From Streptomyces olivoverticillatus (lineage in GTDB: Bacteria; Actinomycetota; Actinomycetes; Streptomycetales; Streptomycetaceae), in assembly GCF_014203555.1 (NCBI RefSeq), contig NZ_JACHJH010000001.1:916013-980012 (forward strand): 64,000 nucleotides of DNA. Reading direction: 5' to 3'. Position numbers and translations under genes: made by a program. This document shows positions 15,937-23,000 of this stretch, piece after piece (position 1 is the first letter of the stretch; each line of letters starts with the position of its first letter). Below the pieces are notes generated by a model. That model saw only the letters and a program-made list of their open reading frames with translations, made no database searches and was not told the DNA's origin.

Positions 15937-16710
15937 ATGAACTCATCGCATTCTCTTAAGTTCACCGCCGAGTCGTCGTCGAACGGCATGATCGAGCGTG
16001 ACTTCACCGTGGGCGACGTCCCCGGAGTCCTCTGGTCGCCGGCTTCCGGCGCCGAACGCGCGCCCCTGATCCTGATGGGCCACGGCGGCGGCAACCACAA
16101 GAAGCACCCGGCGATGGCCGGCCGCGCGGCCCTCCTCGTGAACGGCTGCGGCTTCCACGTCGCCGTCATCGACGCGCCCGGTCACGGCGACCGGCCGCGC
16201 ACGGCGCACGACGAGGCGGAAATCGCCGAGCTGTTCCGCGCGAGGGCGGCCGGCGAGCCGGAAGGCCCGATCGTCGTCCGCTACAACGCCCACCTGGCAG
16301 AGCAGGCCGTGCCCGAGTACCTGGCGACCCTGGACGCTCTCCAGGAGCTTCCGGAGATCGGCACCGACGGACCAGTCGGCTACTGGGGCATCAACATGGG
16401 CACCGCGATCGGCATACCGTTCGTGGCAGCCGAACCCAGGATCACGGCCGCTGTCTTCGGCCAGCACTGGCCCGATGTCCTGGCCGAGAAGGCGAAGCAC
16501 ATCACCATCCCGATCGAGTTCGACATGCAGTGGGACGACGAGCACATCCCCCGCGAGGAGGGTCTCGCGCTGTTCGACGCCTTCGCCTCGAAGGAGAAGT
16601 CCCTGCACGTGAACTCGGGCAAGCACAAGGAGCTGCCCAGGTTCGAGGCGGACAGCGCGGTCCGCTTCTTCGCCCGGCACTTCGGCCGAGCGGTCACCTC
16701 GCGGGCCTGA
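15937..16710 (+). CDS. Alpha/beta-hydrolase with Asn in place of the nucleophilic Ser
   Basis: A 257-residue alpha/beta-hydrolase of the dienelactone-hydrolase-like group. The oxyanion strand is LILMGHGGGNHKKHP, followed by AVIDAPGHGD. The nucleophile elbow reads GYWGINMGTAIG, where the family has Gly-X-Ser-X-Gly: residue 153 is Asn (codon AAC), one base from AGC serine. The remaining triad candidates are visible (Asp in QWDDEHIP, His in GKHKELP). The 15937 start follows the sequestering hairpin; an in-frame ATG at 15886 lies inside that hairpin and is rejected. Attenuator control suggests a role induced by ribosome-targeting drugs. Without Ser153 ordinary hydrolysis is doubtful, so it may be inactive, binding only, or use another mechanism. 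Confidence 0.8.
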   Translation: MNSSHSLKFTAESSSNGMIERDFTVGDVPGVLWSPASGAERAPLILMGHGGGNHKKHPAMAGRAALLVNGCGFHVAVIDAPGHGDRPRTAHDEAEIAELFRARAAGEPEGPIVVRYNAHLAEQAVPEYLATLDALQELPEIGTDGPVGYWGINMGTAIGIPFVAAEPRITAAVFGQHWPDVLAEKAKHITIPIEFDMQWDDEHIPREEGLALFDAFASKEKSLHVNSGKHKELPRFEADSAVRFFARHFGRAVTSRA

Positions 16711-16765
16711 CGTGTGCGGTTGAGACGCCCAGCCCGCGTCTGTGCGGGACGGGCCCCTCCGTGCC

Positions 16766-17545
16766 CTACGGCATGAGGCCGAGCAGCGCCGTGAAGCGGG
16801 CGTTGCTCGGGCGGGCCGCGACGGGGCCGACCCGGGAGTCCCAGTGCCGGCAGTTCGCCGCGACGAACGCCCGCAGGGCCTGCGCATCGGCCGCCCGCCA
16901 GCAGGGGAATCGGGCAGCCCAGGCGAGCGCCCGGCCAGTCGGGCAGTCGGCTTCCATCAGCCGTACGGTCGTGTAGGCGACATCGGCCCAGGCCGGTCCG
17001 AGGGCGGGCATGGCCCAGTCGACGAGGTGCGCGCGACGGTCGGCGATGAGGATGTTGTGCGGGTTGGTGTCTGTGTGCAAGAGGCTGTCGCCACCGAGCA
17101 AGGCCGCTTCGCCAGGGGCGAGCAATGCCGACCAGCGCTCGACGAGCGGCGGCACCGCAGGGGTGGGCCGGGGCTGCCGGTCGTGCGCTGTGCGCAACGC
17201 CTCGGCGACGAGCGGCAGATCGGGCGACCCGGGCGATAGGTCGGCGTGCCGCCCGTCAACGTACTCGAACCCCAGCAGGTCCCAACCGTCAGCGACGACC
17301 TGCCACAGCAACCGGGGGCCTATGGCGCGCACGTACGGATTGACCAGCACTTCCCACTGTTGTGCAGCCCGATGCACGGGGCCGCCCTTGACGAACGTCC
17401 TGCCTGTGGCGGTGGTGAGACTGAGCGCGGTCGCACAGGTGAGGCCGTCCGGCAGCGTCTCCGCGGCAATGACCGCCCCGGTGCGCTCTTCGACAGCCGC
17501 CCGGACAGCGCCGGGCAGCTCAGGCCATGCGGTACGGGCCGACAC
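16766..17545 (-). CDS. Aminoglycoside phosphotransferase family protein (APH/kinase-like fold)
   Basis: A 259-residue small-molecule kinase fold. GTG at 17545 is chosen because a GAGGGGGG site precedes it; the longer ORF upstream is antisense to nothing real and overlaps the zinc-ribbon gene. The catalytic loop reads LLHTDTNPHNILI (His/Asp/Asn of the Brenner motif HxDxxxxN, about residues 165-177), followed by the metal-binding VDWAMPALGPAWAD. An ATP-site Lys is in TFVKGG. The family includes antibiotic kinases, choline and homoserine kinases and many uncharacterised paralogs in Streptomyces. Resistance function is possible but not demonstrable. It is convergent with the attenuator-controlled hydrolase. 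Confidence 0.85.
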   Translation of the reverse strand: MSARTAWPELPGAVRAAVEERTGAVIAAETLPDGLTCATALSLTTATGRTFVKGGPVHRAAQQWEVLVNPYVRAIGPRLLWQVVADGWDLLGFEYVDGRHADLSPGSPDLPLVAEALRTAHDRQPRPTPAVPPLVERWSALLAPGEAALLGGDSLLHTDTNPHNILIADRRAHLVDWAMPALGPAWADVAYTTVRLMEADCPTGRALAWAARFPCWRAADAQALRAFVAANCRHWDSRVGPVAARPSNARFTALLGLMP

Positions 17546-17603
17546 GGTCCCCCCTCGTGAGGGGGTGGCAGCCGAGGACGGCTGCCACCCGGGGCAGAAG
17601 ACG

Positions 17604-17699
17604 CTACTGCACTGTTGCGCCGCATTTACGACAGCGCGTCGCGCCGCTCCACTGGACCCAGTCGTGGTCGCAGTCGTCATTGCAGATCACTGTTCGCAT
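17604..17699 (-). CDS. 31-residue zinc-ribbon-like microprotein
   Basis: Too short for routine gene calling, this ORF starts with ATG at 17699 after a GAAGGGA site and overlaps the 3' end of the preceding ORF by 13 bases. It encodes MRTVICNDDCDHDWVQWSG and then ATRCRKCGATVQ, with two cysteine pairs (C-x3-C and C-x2-C) flanking an aromatic linker, the pattern of a minimal zinc ribbon. Cys/His spacing, a good ribosome binding site and coupling to the upstream ORF support it being real. Function is unknown; nucleic-acid or protein binding is the usual role of such folds. Confidence 0.65.
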   Translation of the reverse strand: MRTVICNDDCDHDWVQWSGATRCRKCGATVQ

Positions 17700-17929
17700 T
17701 TCATTCCCTTCGCGCGATCGGCCAACGTGGCGCCTCCCCACGTCTGCTGAGCGGCCTCGAACCGCCGCCGCTCGGCTGTCACGGGCGGCCGCAGGTTGGA
17801 GGTGTAGGCGGTCCAGGCGCAGCCGTTGGGGTACTGGAGCCGGGTCAGACCGTTCGCGGATTTGGTGACGGCACCGACGGCGTTGTTGAAGGTGTCGACG
17901 ACGACGGCACCCACCTCTGGGTCGGTCAT
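17687..17929 (-). CDS. Hypothetical 80-residue protein
   Basis: An 80-residue ORF (MTDPEVGAVVVDTFNNAVG...) whose start overlaps the stop of the upstream ORF by four bases (ATGA type) and whose 3' end overlaps the zinc-ribbon microprotein. The N-terminal half looks like a small beta domain (VGAVVVDTFNNAVGAVTK then LQYPNGCAWTAY), and the C-terminal half is basic and helical (RRRFEAAQQTWGGAT). I do not recognise a named family, though similar small proteins recur in Streptomyces accessory loci next to short GntR regulators. The three overlapping minus-strand ORFs form one translation-coupled unit. Confidence 0.7.
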   Translation of the reverse strand: MTDPEVGAVVVDTFNNAVGAVTKSANGLTRLQYPNGCAWTAYTSNLRPPVTAERRRFEAAQQTWGGATLADRAKGMKCEQ

Positions 17930-18318
17930 TTACCCCACCTGCCCCGCGAGTTCACAACCTTCACTTTGGCCCTCAGCTGCTCGGCACCGGTAGCAGCCCG
18001 CACGACCTCGGGCACCGCCTCCCACTCCAGCCCGCCGGCCGGTGGACGAAGTTGAAGGCGCGGGCCCACGTGACCCATGACCTGGCCCAGCTTGTCGAGC
18101 TGCATGTCGACGACAAAGGTTCCGGCCACGTGCGGCAGTTGGGCCACCGGCGGACAGGTGCACTCCAGCACGGGGGTGACGTACGCGCCTAGGGCGCTGG
18201 TGTGGGGCAGGGAGAGTACGGCGGGTGCGAAGGTGTCGTTAGCGACGTTGCCGCGACTGCCGGATTTTGCGAGAAGCACTCTCGCCCACGCGAGGAATCG
18301 GGCGATACGCTCTTTCAT
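17926..18318 (-). CDS. Hypothetical protein, first gene of a three-ORF coupled unit
   Basis: A 130-residue protein starting MKERIARFLAWARVLL at 18318, preceded by AGGAGCTG; a longer in-frame start at 18348 lacks a site. The N-terminus is an amphipathic, positively charged helix, followed by a mixed central region with a Cys pair (LECTCPPV) and a C-terminal charged helix. No catalytic motif is visible. It diverges from a short GntR-type regulator at 18488 with a 169-base spacer, suggesting that regulator controls this unit. Such sets are typical of integrative-element cargo in Streptomyces, but this is contextual inference. Confidence 0.65.
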   Translation of the reverse strand: MKERIARFLAWARVLLAKSGSRGNVANDTFAPAVLSLPHTSALGAYVTPVLECTCPPVAQLPHVAGTFVVDMQLDKLGQVMGHVGPRLQLRPPAGGLEWEAVPEVVRAATGAEQLRAKVKVVNSRGRWGK

Positions 18319-18487
18319 GTCATCAGCTCCTATGAGGCTGGTGGCCATGCCCCCGGGCCGGTAGCACGGCCGCGGGGGTTTGTGGTGAGTGCCACAGTAA
18401 GGTGACCCCTCTACACCTGTCTATAGCCGGATACTACCCTCAGCGTCTATGTTCGGTTGGGTGTCAATACGTACGGTTCTGCAAGTG

Positions 18488-18712
18488 ATGGACTACGACC
18501 CCACCCGTCCCAAGTGGACCCAGATCGCCGACGTGCTTCGGGAGCGCATCGCGAGTGGCGAATACCCGGTCAACCACCTGATCTCCGAGACGCGGCTGGA
18601 GCAGGAGTTCGGCGTAGCGCGAGTCACGGTGCGCAAGGTCACCGCCGCACTTCGCAAAGAGGGTCTGATCGTTACCACGCCTGGCATGGGCTCGTTCGTA
18701 GCACGGCAGTAG
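18488..18712 (+). CDS. Short GntR-type winged-helix regulator (DNA-binding domain only)
   Basis: A 74-residue protein consisting of just the GntR HTH: KWTQIADVLRERIASGEYPV, then SETRLEQEFGVARVTVRKVT and the wing EGLIVTTPGMGSFVARQ. No effector domain follows. ATG at 18488 (MDYDPTRPKW) begins the domain; in-frame upstream starts at 18449 and GTG 18485 are possible. Stand-alone GntR domains of this kind (KorSA-like) regulate plasmid and integrative-element functions in Streptomyces. The divergent spacer carries a TCTATAG-containing AT-rich segment at about 18410-18435 that could be promoter and operator. Confidence 0.85.
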   Translation: MDYDPTRPKWTQIADVLRERIASGEYPVNHLISETRLEQEFGVARVTVRKVTAALRKEGLIVTTPGMGSFVARQ

Positions 18713-18849
18713 CCGAGGACTCCGACAGCTGACCGGGCTCGTTTACGGCCACACGGCGGCCGAGGCCGCTGCGAACTGCTCACCATGACCCACAGGCTGG
18801 ACTGGTCAACCACGCCGCCCCAGGGACGGAACGTCCTACTTCTGCGACG

Positions 18850-20064
18850 CTAGCCCGCGACGCCCAAGAACTCGGCCAGCTTGCGCAGACCGGGCGGACG
18901 TGACTTCGCTGCCCAGAGGTCTTGGACGATGGTGACGGCCAACGTGTGGTGGCGCATCCACGACGGTGCGACGCGGTGCAGCTTCGCAAGGGACTTGGTG
19001 GCGCCCTCGGCATCGCCGATGTCGGCGTACGCGCGAGCCACGTCCAGCAGCAGCCACGTCCGCCAGGACAGAGGGGTTTCCCTGCTCAGCCGCATTCCCC
19101 TCGCAAGCCTGAGGGCTTCCTCCGGCCGAGCGTGCTGAACGGCGAGACGCACGCGCTCGATGCGTACGGACGACTTACTGAAGATGCTCAGGAGCTTGCC
19201 GTCCGCAGGCGGTGGCATCGTGGCAAGGCGACCGGCGGCCTGCTCTGCCGTGCGCATCATGGCGTTCGCCGTCTCATAGTCGCCGGAGCGTGCGCTGCTC
19301 GTGGCAGCGGACATCAGCAAGCCACCCCATACACGCACGCCCTCGGCACTGTGAATGTGACGCTGCTCGACGCCGTCGGCCGCGCGAACCGCCAAACTGC
19401 CCGCGTCGTCCAGCCGGTTCTGACGCTGGTACGCCCACGCCACGGAGTTGCAGATCATCGGCGGCAGGAGCGGGTCCATCGAGACTTCGGCTGCGGCGAA
19501 CGCACGTTCAAGGCTCGACAGCGCGAGATCGGTCTTCCCCAGCCGGATGGCAAGGTGACCGCCCAATTGCAGTGCCTTCGCCAAAGCTCCCTGCCCGGCC
19601 CCGCGTTGGCCCTCGTCGCCCACGGCCGAGGCGAACCGGGCGTCCGCGATGATGCCGGGCAGCACTTCCATGACCCGGCCGAAATCCGCCGCGTGGTAGA
19701 GGGTCCAGGCCGCAGCGATCTCGCTCCGCAGTAAAGGCAGAGACAGCGACTCGGCACCGCTGGGCTCAGACGGTGGAGCAAACAAGGGCGGCATGATGGC
19801 GCGCCGCACGGCCACCAACGCAGGAGGCTCTGCTTCACCCGTGGAAGGCACGGCAGGTGGATCCCCCAGCAGGGTGGTGACCTCCACGCCCAGCCCCTTG
19901 GCAAGCGCATGGAGCGTCGGCAGCCGAGCCGAATGCTTACGCCGCTGCTCCAGCTTCCGCACGACGTCCACAGACACACCCGAACGTTCGGCCAGCCCCT
20001 CTTGCGTGAGGTCGGCCATTCTGCGCAACCGCTGTACGCGATCGCCCAAGTGCTCACTACCCAT
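18850..20064 (-). CDS. XRE-family regulator with C-terminal TPR-like domain
   Basis: A 404-residue regulator. The start at 20064 (MGSEHLGDRVQRLRR) opens the helix-turn-helix; ten upstream in-frame residues from 20094 lack support. The XRE HTH covers about residues 8-60 (LTQEGLAERSGVSVDVVRKLEQ). The remaining ~300 residues are helical repeats of TPR character (LGGHLAIRLGKTDLALSSLERAF; ARSGDYETANAMMRTAEQAAG), as in Streptomyces regulators that sense peptides or hormones or act in development. GC content is lower than in core genes. The gene is followed on the same strand by nothing closer than 130 bases and may regulate the upstream DUF6879 pair. Confidence 0.85.
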   Translation of the reverse strand: MGSEHLGDRVQRLRRMADLTQEGLAERSGVSVDVVRKLEQRRKHSARLPTLHALAKGLGVEVTTLLGDPPAVPSTGEAEPPALVAVRRAIMPPLFAPPSEPSGAESLSLPLLRSEIAAAWTLYHAADFGRVMEVLPGIIADARFASAVGDEGQRGAGQGALAKALQLGGHLAIRLGKTDLALSSLERAFAAAEVSMDPLLPPMICNSVAWAYQRQNRLDDAGSLAVRAADGVEQRHIHSAEGVRVWGGLLMSAATSSARSGDYETANAMMRTAEQAAGRLATMPPPADGKLLSIFSKSSVRIERVRLAVQHARPEEALRLARGMRLSRETPLSWRTWLLLDVARAYADIGDAEGATKSLAKLHRVAPSWMRHHTLAVTIVQDLWAAKSRPPGLRKLAEFLGVAG

Positions 20065-20125
20065 GCCATCGAAGCTACGCTGCACCGGAGGCACGGCGAG
20101 GTAATTTCCTCGCGAAGGCCGTGGA

Positions 20126-20195
20126 GGGCGCCAGCAGCCGACGGCCGCTGCATGGCAGACGCAGGCCAGCCTGGCGCCCGCGGGGTGGGCCCCAC
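20126..20195. promoter_or_regulatory. Inverted repeats between the XRE regulator and the DUF6879 locus
   Basis: GGGCGCCAG (20126-20134) is inverted as CTGGCGCCC (20171-20179), and the palindrome GTGGG-C-CCCAC occupies 20185-20195. They lie between the stop of the DUF6879 pseudogene and the start of the XRE gene, so they may serve as terminator or operator. The first pair has a 36-base gap and could be either. Confidence 0.4.
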
Positions 20196-20229
20196 GGGTG
20201 GAGGACGCGGTCGCGCTGTTGGCTCTCGC

Positions 20230-20735
20230 TCAAGCGTGTCGCTGCCAGTAGTCCGCGTACGGAGTCGCATGCTTCCAGGCCGTGTCGCGGTAGGCGCGAT
20301 ATTGCAGGAGCACGTCCTCACTCAACGGCTCGGCCCCGAGGAACTCGTCATCCCCGTTGTAGTGCATCCGGTAGACCGCCGCGTCGTCGAAGAGCCAGAA
20401 GTCGTGATCTGGCAGCCCTTCGACTGTTTGATCGGTCAGGTCGATGATGCGGATGTCCTCACCGGCCTTGGCGTTGCCGACGTAGCCCCACCCGAGCTCG
20501 AAACGAAGGTAGTCACTCAGGGGCGAGCGCAGGATGTGAACCTGCGCAGCTCCTTGCCGAAGTCGACCATGGAACGCACCCACTGGCTGTCCTCCCAGGC
20601 CTCGGGCATGGTGCCACCAGCCAGGAAAGAGGCGAACTCTTCCCGCTCACCGTCGACGTTGTAGCGGTCCTTCGTCTCCATTTTGAAGGCCGATGATTCG
20701 AGTGTCTGGAACAGCCGATTGAACTCGTCACCCAC
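20230..20735 (-). pseudogene. DUF6879 family protein, single frameshift
   Basis: Two minus-strand ORFs read as one protein. The N-terminal part (GTG at 20735, MGDEFNRLFQTLESSAFKME to GKELRRF) runs to 20517; the C-terminal part (VHILRSPLSDYLRFELGWGY, then LPDHDFWLFDDAAVYRM and KHATPYADYW) runs to 20230. The break is near 20541, where one G appears to be missing (AGGTTCAC instead of AGGGTTCAC). The homologous intact gene at 53523-54044 shows the same order: RARVVSEPVSDYIKYEHG, then LPGNDFWLFDSEIIMWN, then RATPHEEY. Function of DUF6879 is unknown. Homopolymer miscalling in the assembly is an alternative to true mutation. Confidence 0.8.
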
Positions 20736-20931
20736 GAGGAGAATTGAAGTACCCCTCCAGCAGTTCGGCCATCACTTCAACCGCGGTTTCGTTCTCGGGC
20801 AAGTCGAGCTGTGCCAAACGCTCGGCACTGAGAACCTTGAAGCCTTGGACGATGTAGCGCCCGTGTTCCGTGCGCCATAGTGTGGGGCACGGCCCCTCCT
20901 TGCAGTCGCTTGCAAGCTTCTCAAGTGCCAT
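20728..20931 (-). CDS. Small protein upstream of DUF6879 (67 residues)
   Basis: A 67-residue ORF from ATG 20931 (GAAGGGGG just upstream) whose stop overlaps the GTG start of the DUF6879 gene. It reads MALEKLASDCKEGPCPTLWR, then TEHGRYIVQGFKVL and a helical acidic end. The pattern Cys-Pro-Thr-x-W/Y followed by a VVQG/IVQG strand recurs in the small ORF that precedes the intact DUF6879 gene at 53309-53551 (QCPTAWVDD, EIVVQGWKAG). So this is a two-gene module present twice in the window. Function unknown. Confidence 0.75.
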   Translation of the reverse strand: MALEKLASDCKEGPCPTLWRTEHGRYIVQGFKVLSAERLAQLDLPENETAVEVMAELLEGYFNSPRG

Positions 20932-21029
20932 CGAGGCCCCCTTCGACATCGACTTGCACGCCGCGTTCGATGCTGCCGAGCATGTGACCCCAAGGTCAGG
21001 GGCTACGTCTTTCCACAACGGGAAAGGGC

Positions 21030-21297
21030 TCAGCGCACGACTTTGATGCCGAAGTGGCCGCCGAACTGCTGGCCGAAGCCGATGGCGGAGTGCATGTGGG
21101 CGTACATCTCCATGCCACGGGCGCACACCAGGGGCCGACGTCGAGGATGTCGGTCCAGCCGTACTCCTTGAGCAGCTCGGTGGCCTGCTTCTTGGCGTCG
21201 GCGTGGTCGCCGGCGACGAACATGGTGTGGTCGCCGCCCCCGACGGCCTGCGGGTTGACGACGGTGGCCTGTTCCTGGGTGACGAAGGACAGCTCAC
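21030..21297 (-). pseudogene. Remnant of an F420/NADP-dependent oxidoreductase (C-terminal part, frameshifted)
   Basis: The minus strand encodes a C-terminal fragment of a coenzyme F420-dependent, NAD(P)-binding reductase: SFVTQEQATVVNPQAVGGGD, then FVAGDHADAKKQATELLKEY and GWTDILDVGP, after which the frame changes to CARGMEMYAHMHSAIGFGQQ and FGGHFGIKVVR before the stop at 21030. The shift is near 21131 (CCCCTGG, probably missing one C). The N-terminal Rossmann half is absent and the remnant abuts the pyridoxamine-oxidase-like gene. It is therefore non-functional unless both a deletion and a base-call error are invoked. Confidence 0.75.
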
Positions 21298-21716
21298 GCA
21301 CCGCCCCAAGCCCACCCGCTCCACCGGTCCACCTCGATCGCCACCACCGGTCCGTCCAGTGGACGCCCCTCGTGCTGGGGGTACTTCGCCCGCAGCAGGC
21401 CGACCGGTCCGGCGCACCGCTCGCGCTCGCGCCAGACCCGTGCCCGGCCATCCGCCCTTGCCCACCACAACTGCCGCCAGTCGGACGCGTAGTGGTCCGT
21501 CAGGAGCGAGACCCGCGGGTTCTCCTCGATGTTGCGCAAGCGGCGCAGCTCCCATGTGCTCTTCGGCTTCGCGTCGACCGCGAAGTACACGACGTCGCCA
21601 TCCACGGCGAACGTGACCGGCACGATGTGCGGTACGCCGTGCGCGTCGGCCGTCGCCAGTCTTGCGACCGGCGACGCCTCGAACCGCTCCTTGGCCTCCG
21701 TCGGCCCCAGTCTCAC
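21294..21716 (-). CDS. PPOX-class F420-dependent / flavin-binding split-barrel protein (Rv0121c-like)
   Basis: A 140-residue split beta-barrel protein of the pyridoxamine 5'-phosphate oxidase superfamily. GTG at 21716 follows GGTGGA; the long upstream ORF extension is not coding. The fold is visible in the first strands (RFEASPVARLATADAHGVPH, IVPVTFAVDGDVVYFAVD), a Lys-rich connection (AKPKSTWELRRLRNIEENP) and VSLLTDHYASDWRQLWWARA. The C-terminal VVAIEVDRWSGWAW closes the barrel. The family (TIGR03668-type) binds F420 or flavin and may reduce small molecules. It lies beside a decayed F420-type reductase, but the overlap at its 3' end is with debris. Confidence 0.85.
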   Translation of the reverse strand: MRLGPTEAKERFEASPVARLATADAHGVPHIVPVTFAVDGDVVYFAVDAKPKSTWELRRLRNIEENPRVSLLTDHYASDWRQLWWARADGRARVWRERERCAGPVGLLRAKYPQHEGRPLDGPVVAIEVDRWSGWAWGGA

Positions 21717-21873
21717 TCCACCGAGCCTAGTGACCGTCCCGCGGGTCGGCGCGCGGACGACGGACGGCGCCCTCCGCGTCCCTTTGGCTCTGCTCGCGGT
21801 GCAGGTGCACCAGGGCCGCATTAGGTTCGGTCGCGGTGGGAGCACGGGGCTCCCGGAGAGGGCAGTGGAGCGC

Positions 21874-22595
21874 ATGGCGGTGGTCTTCGCCGGGCGCCCA
21901 CGGTGGCGCTGCTGGTCCTCACCCTGGTGGCAAGCCTGGTCCAGGCGGCTTTGTGGCCGACTGCGGCACGGGCCCAGGTGAATATCCACAGGGCCGGCAC
22001 GTTCAATATGCGAGGCGCCCCGGACCGCTGAATGCAGGGCGTTTTTCCGGCGGCCAAACAGGTGGAGATCCTCGCCCTCCAAGAGGTGCCCGATGCGGAC
22101 CCTCCCGATGCACAACCGGCAAACAGAACCTGGGTGGGGCAGGAGACGAAGCTGACGGGCGGCTTCACCATCCAGCGCTACAGCTGGGTGAACTACCGAC
22201 CGCCCGATTCCACCCCACCGAGAACAAGCCCCTGTGCCATCTACCGGGTGAAGACGCCCAAGCGCAGGGACAGATCCCTCGCCATCGTCGTCAACCAATC
22301 GGCGGATTCGGTCAGGGCCGTACAAGTCATCCCGCCGCAGCCTGTGGAACTCGGCGACCCGGTGGACAACGCCGCCAAGCCCGCGCTCGGCATCAGGCTC
22401 ACGGACGGGCCTGGTTCTACTCCCTCCACGCCCAGAACAGGGGGAGCCGGACTAATCAGCGCAACGACGCCCCCAACCTGGTGCGCAAGATCTCGGCGGA
22501 TGCCGGGGACCACTGGGCCGCCATGGGCGATTTCAACCGCACGCCCGACCCGCTAGGGCCTCTCCTCTACGACGAGCCGGATGCCCAGGTCATCC
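21874..22595 (+). pseudogene. Secreted endonuclease/exonuclease/phosphatase (CdtB-like) gene, multiply disrupted
   Basis: A former secreted DNase-I-fold protein is spread over three frames. A signal peptide begins MAVVFAG at 21874, shifts near 21890 into APTVALLVLTLVASLVQAAL, and ends TAARAQ. The mature part starts TFNMRGA and hits an in-frame TGA at 22029-22031, then continues QVEILALQEVPDAD (the catalytic QE motif) and LAIVVNQSADSVRAVQVI. A shift near 22411 restores WFYSLHAQN, NLVRKISADAG and WAAMGDFNRTPDPL (the GDFN motif). These are the signatures of CdtB-type nucleases. At least three lesions make it non-functional. It runs directly into an SGNH-hydrolase fragment. Confidence 0.75.
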
Positions 22596-22599
22596 GCTC

Positions 22600-22929
22600 G
22601 GGGTATAGACAAGGTGAGGCAGGCCCTGGAGGGAATCCAGTCCGCCATGGCAGGGGCCGGCTACCGAGCAGGCGACTACCGTCTGGTGATGCAGTCCTAC
22701 CCGGCACCGCTGCCGCCGAGCACCGACTACCGGTACGGGGAGTCACGCTTCGCGCGGTACGGCTACGGGGCTGCCCGTTCTACGACGTGGACACGGACTG
22801 GGCCCGGCAGACCCTCGTGGCGGCATGACCCGCGAACTCAAAGCCGCCGCCACTTCGGTGCGCGCCAAATTCCTCGACATCAGTGACGCGTTCGCCGGTC
22901 ATGAACTGTGCAACAAGGTCTCCGGATAG
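22600..22929 (+). pseudogene. SGNH/GDSL hydrolase C-terminal fragment, frameshifted
   Basis: Fused after the CdtB-like debris is a piece of a secreted SGNH hydrolase: DKVRQALEGIQSAMAGAGYR, then YRLVMQSYPAPLPPSTDYRY and FARYGYG. A shift near 22770 leads into CPFYDVDTDWARQTLVAA and a stop. A further frame starting at 22825 reads TRELKAAATSVRAKFLDISD and AFAGHELCNK to the stop at 22927. The order matches the C-terminal half of Streptomyces SGNH lipases and esterases (GCPFYD, DISDAF, GHELC with the catalytic Asp/His). The catalytic Ser block is missing. The junction with the nuclease remnant may mark a deletion. Confidence 0.65.
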
Positions 22930-23000
22930 GCCACCGCCGGCAACTCCTCGATGAGGGGATCCTGGCACGGTGCTGAGGAGCCCTGACCACCAGGCAGGCG

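Noticed and set aside
20728..21555. 275-residue minus-strand ORF joining reductase debris to the small DUF6879-linked protein
   Set aside because: Its upstream part is out of frame with the reductase remnant and meaningless; only codons from 20931 are supported.
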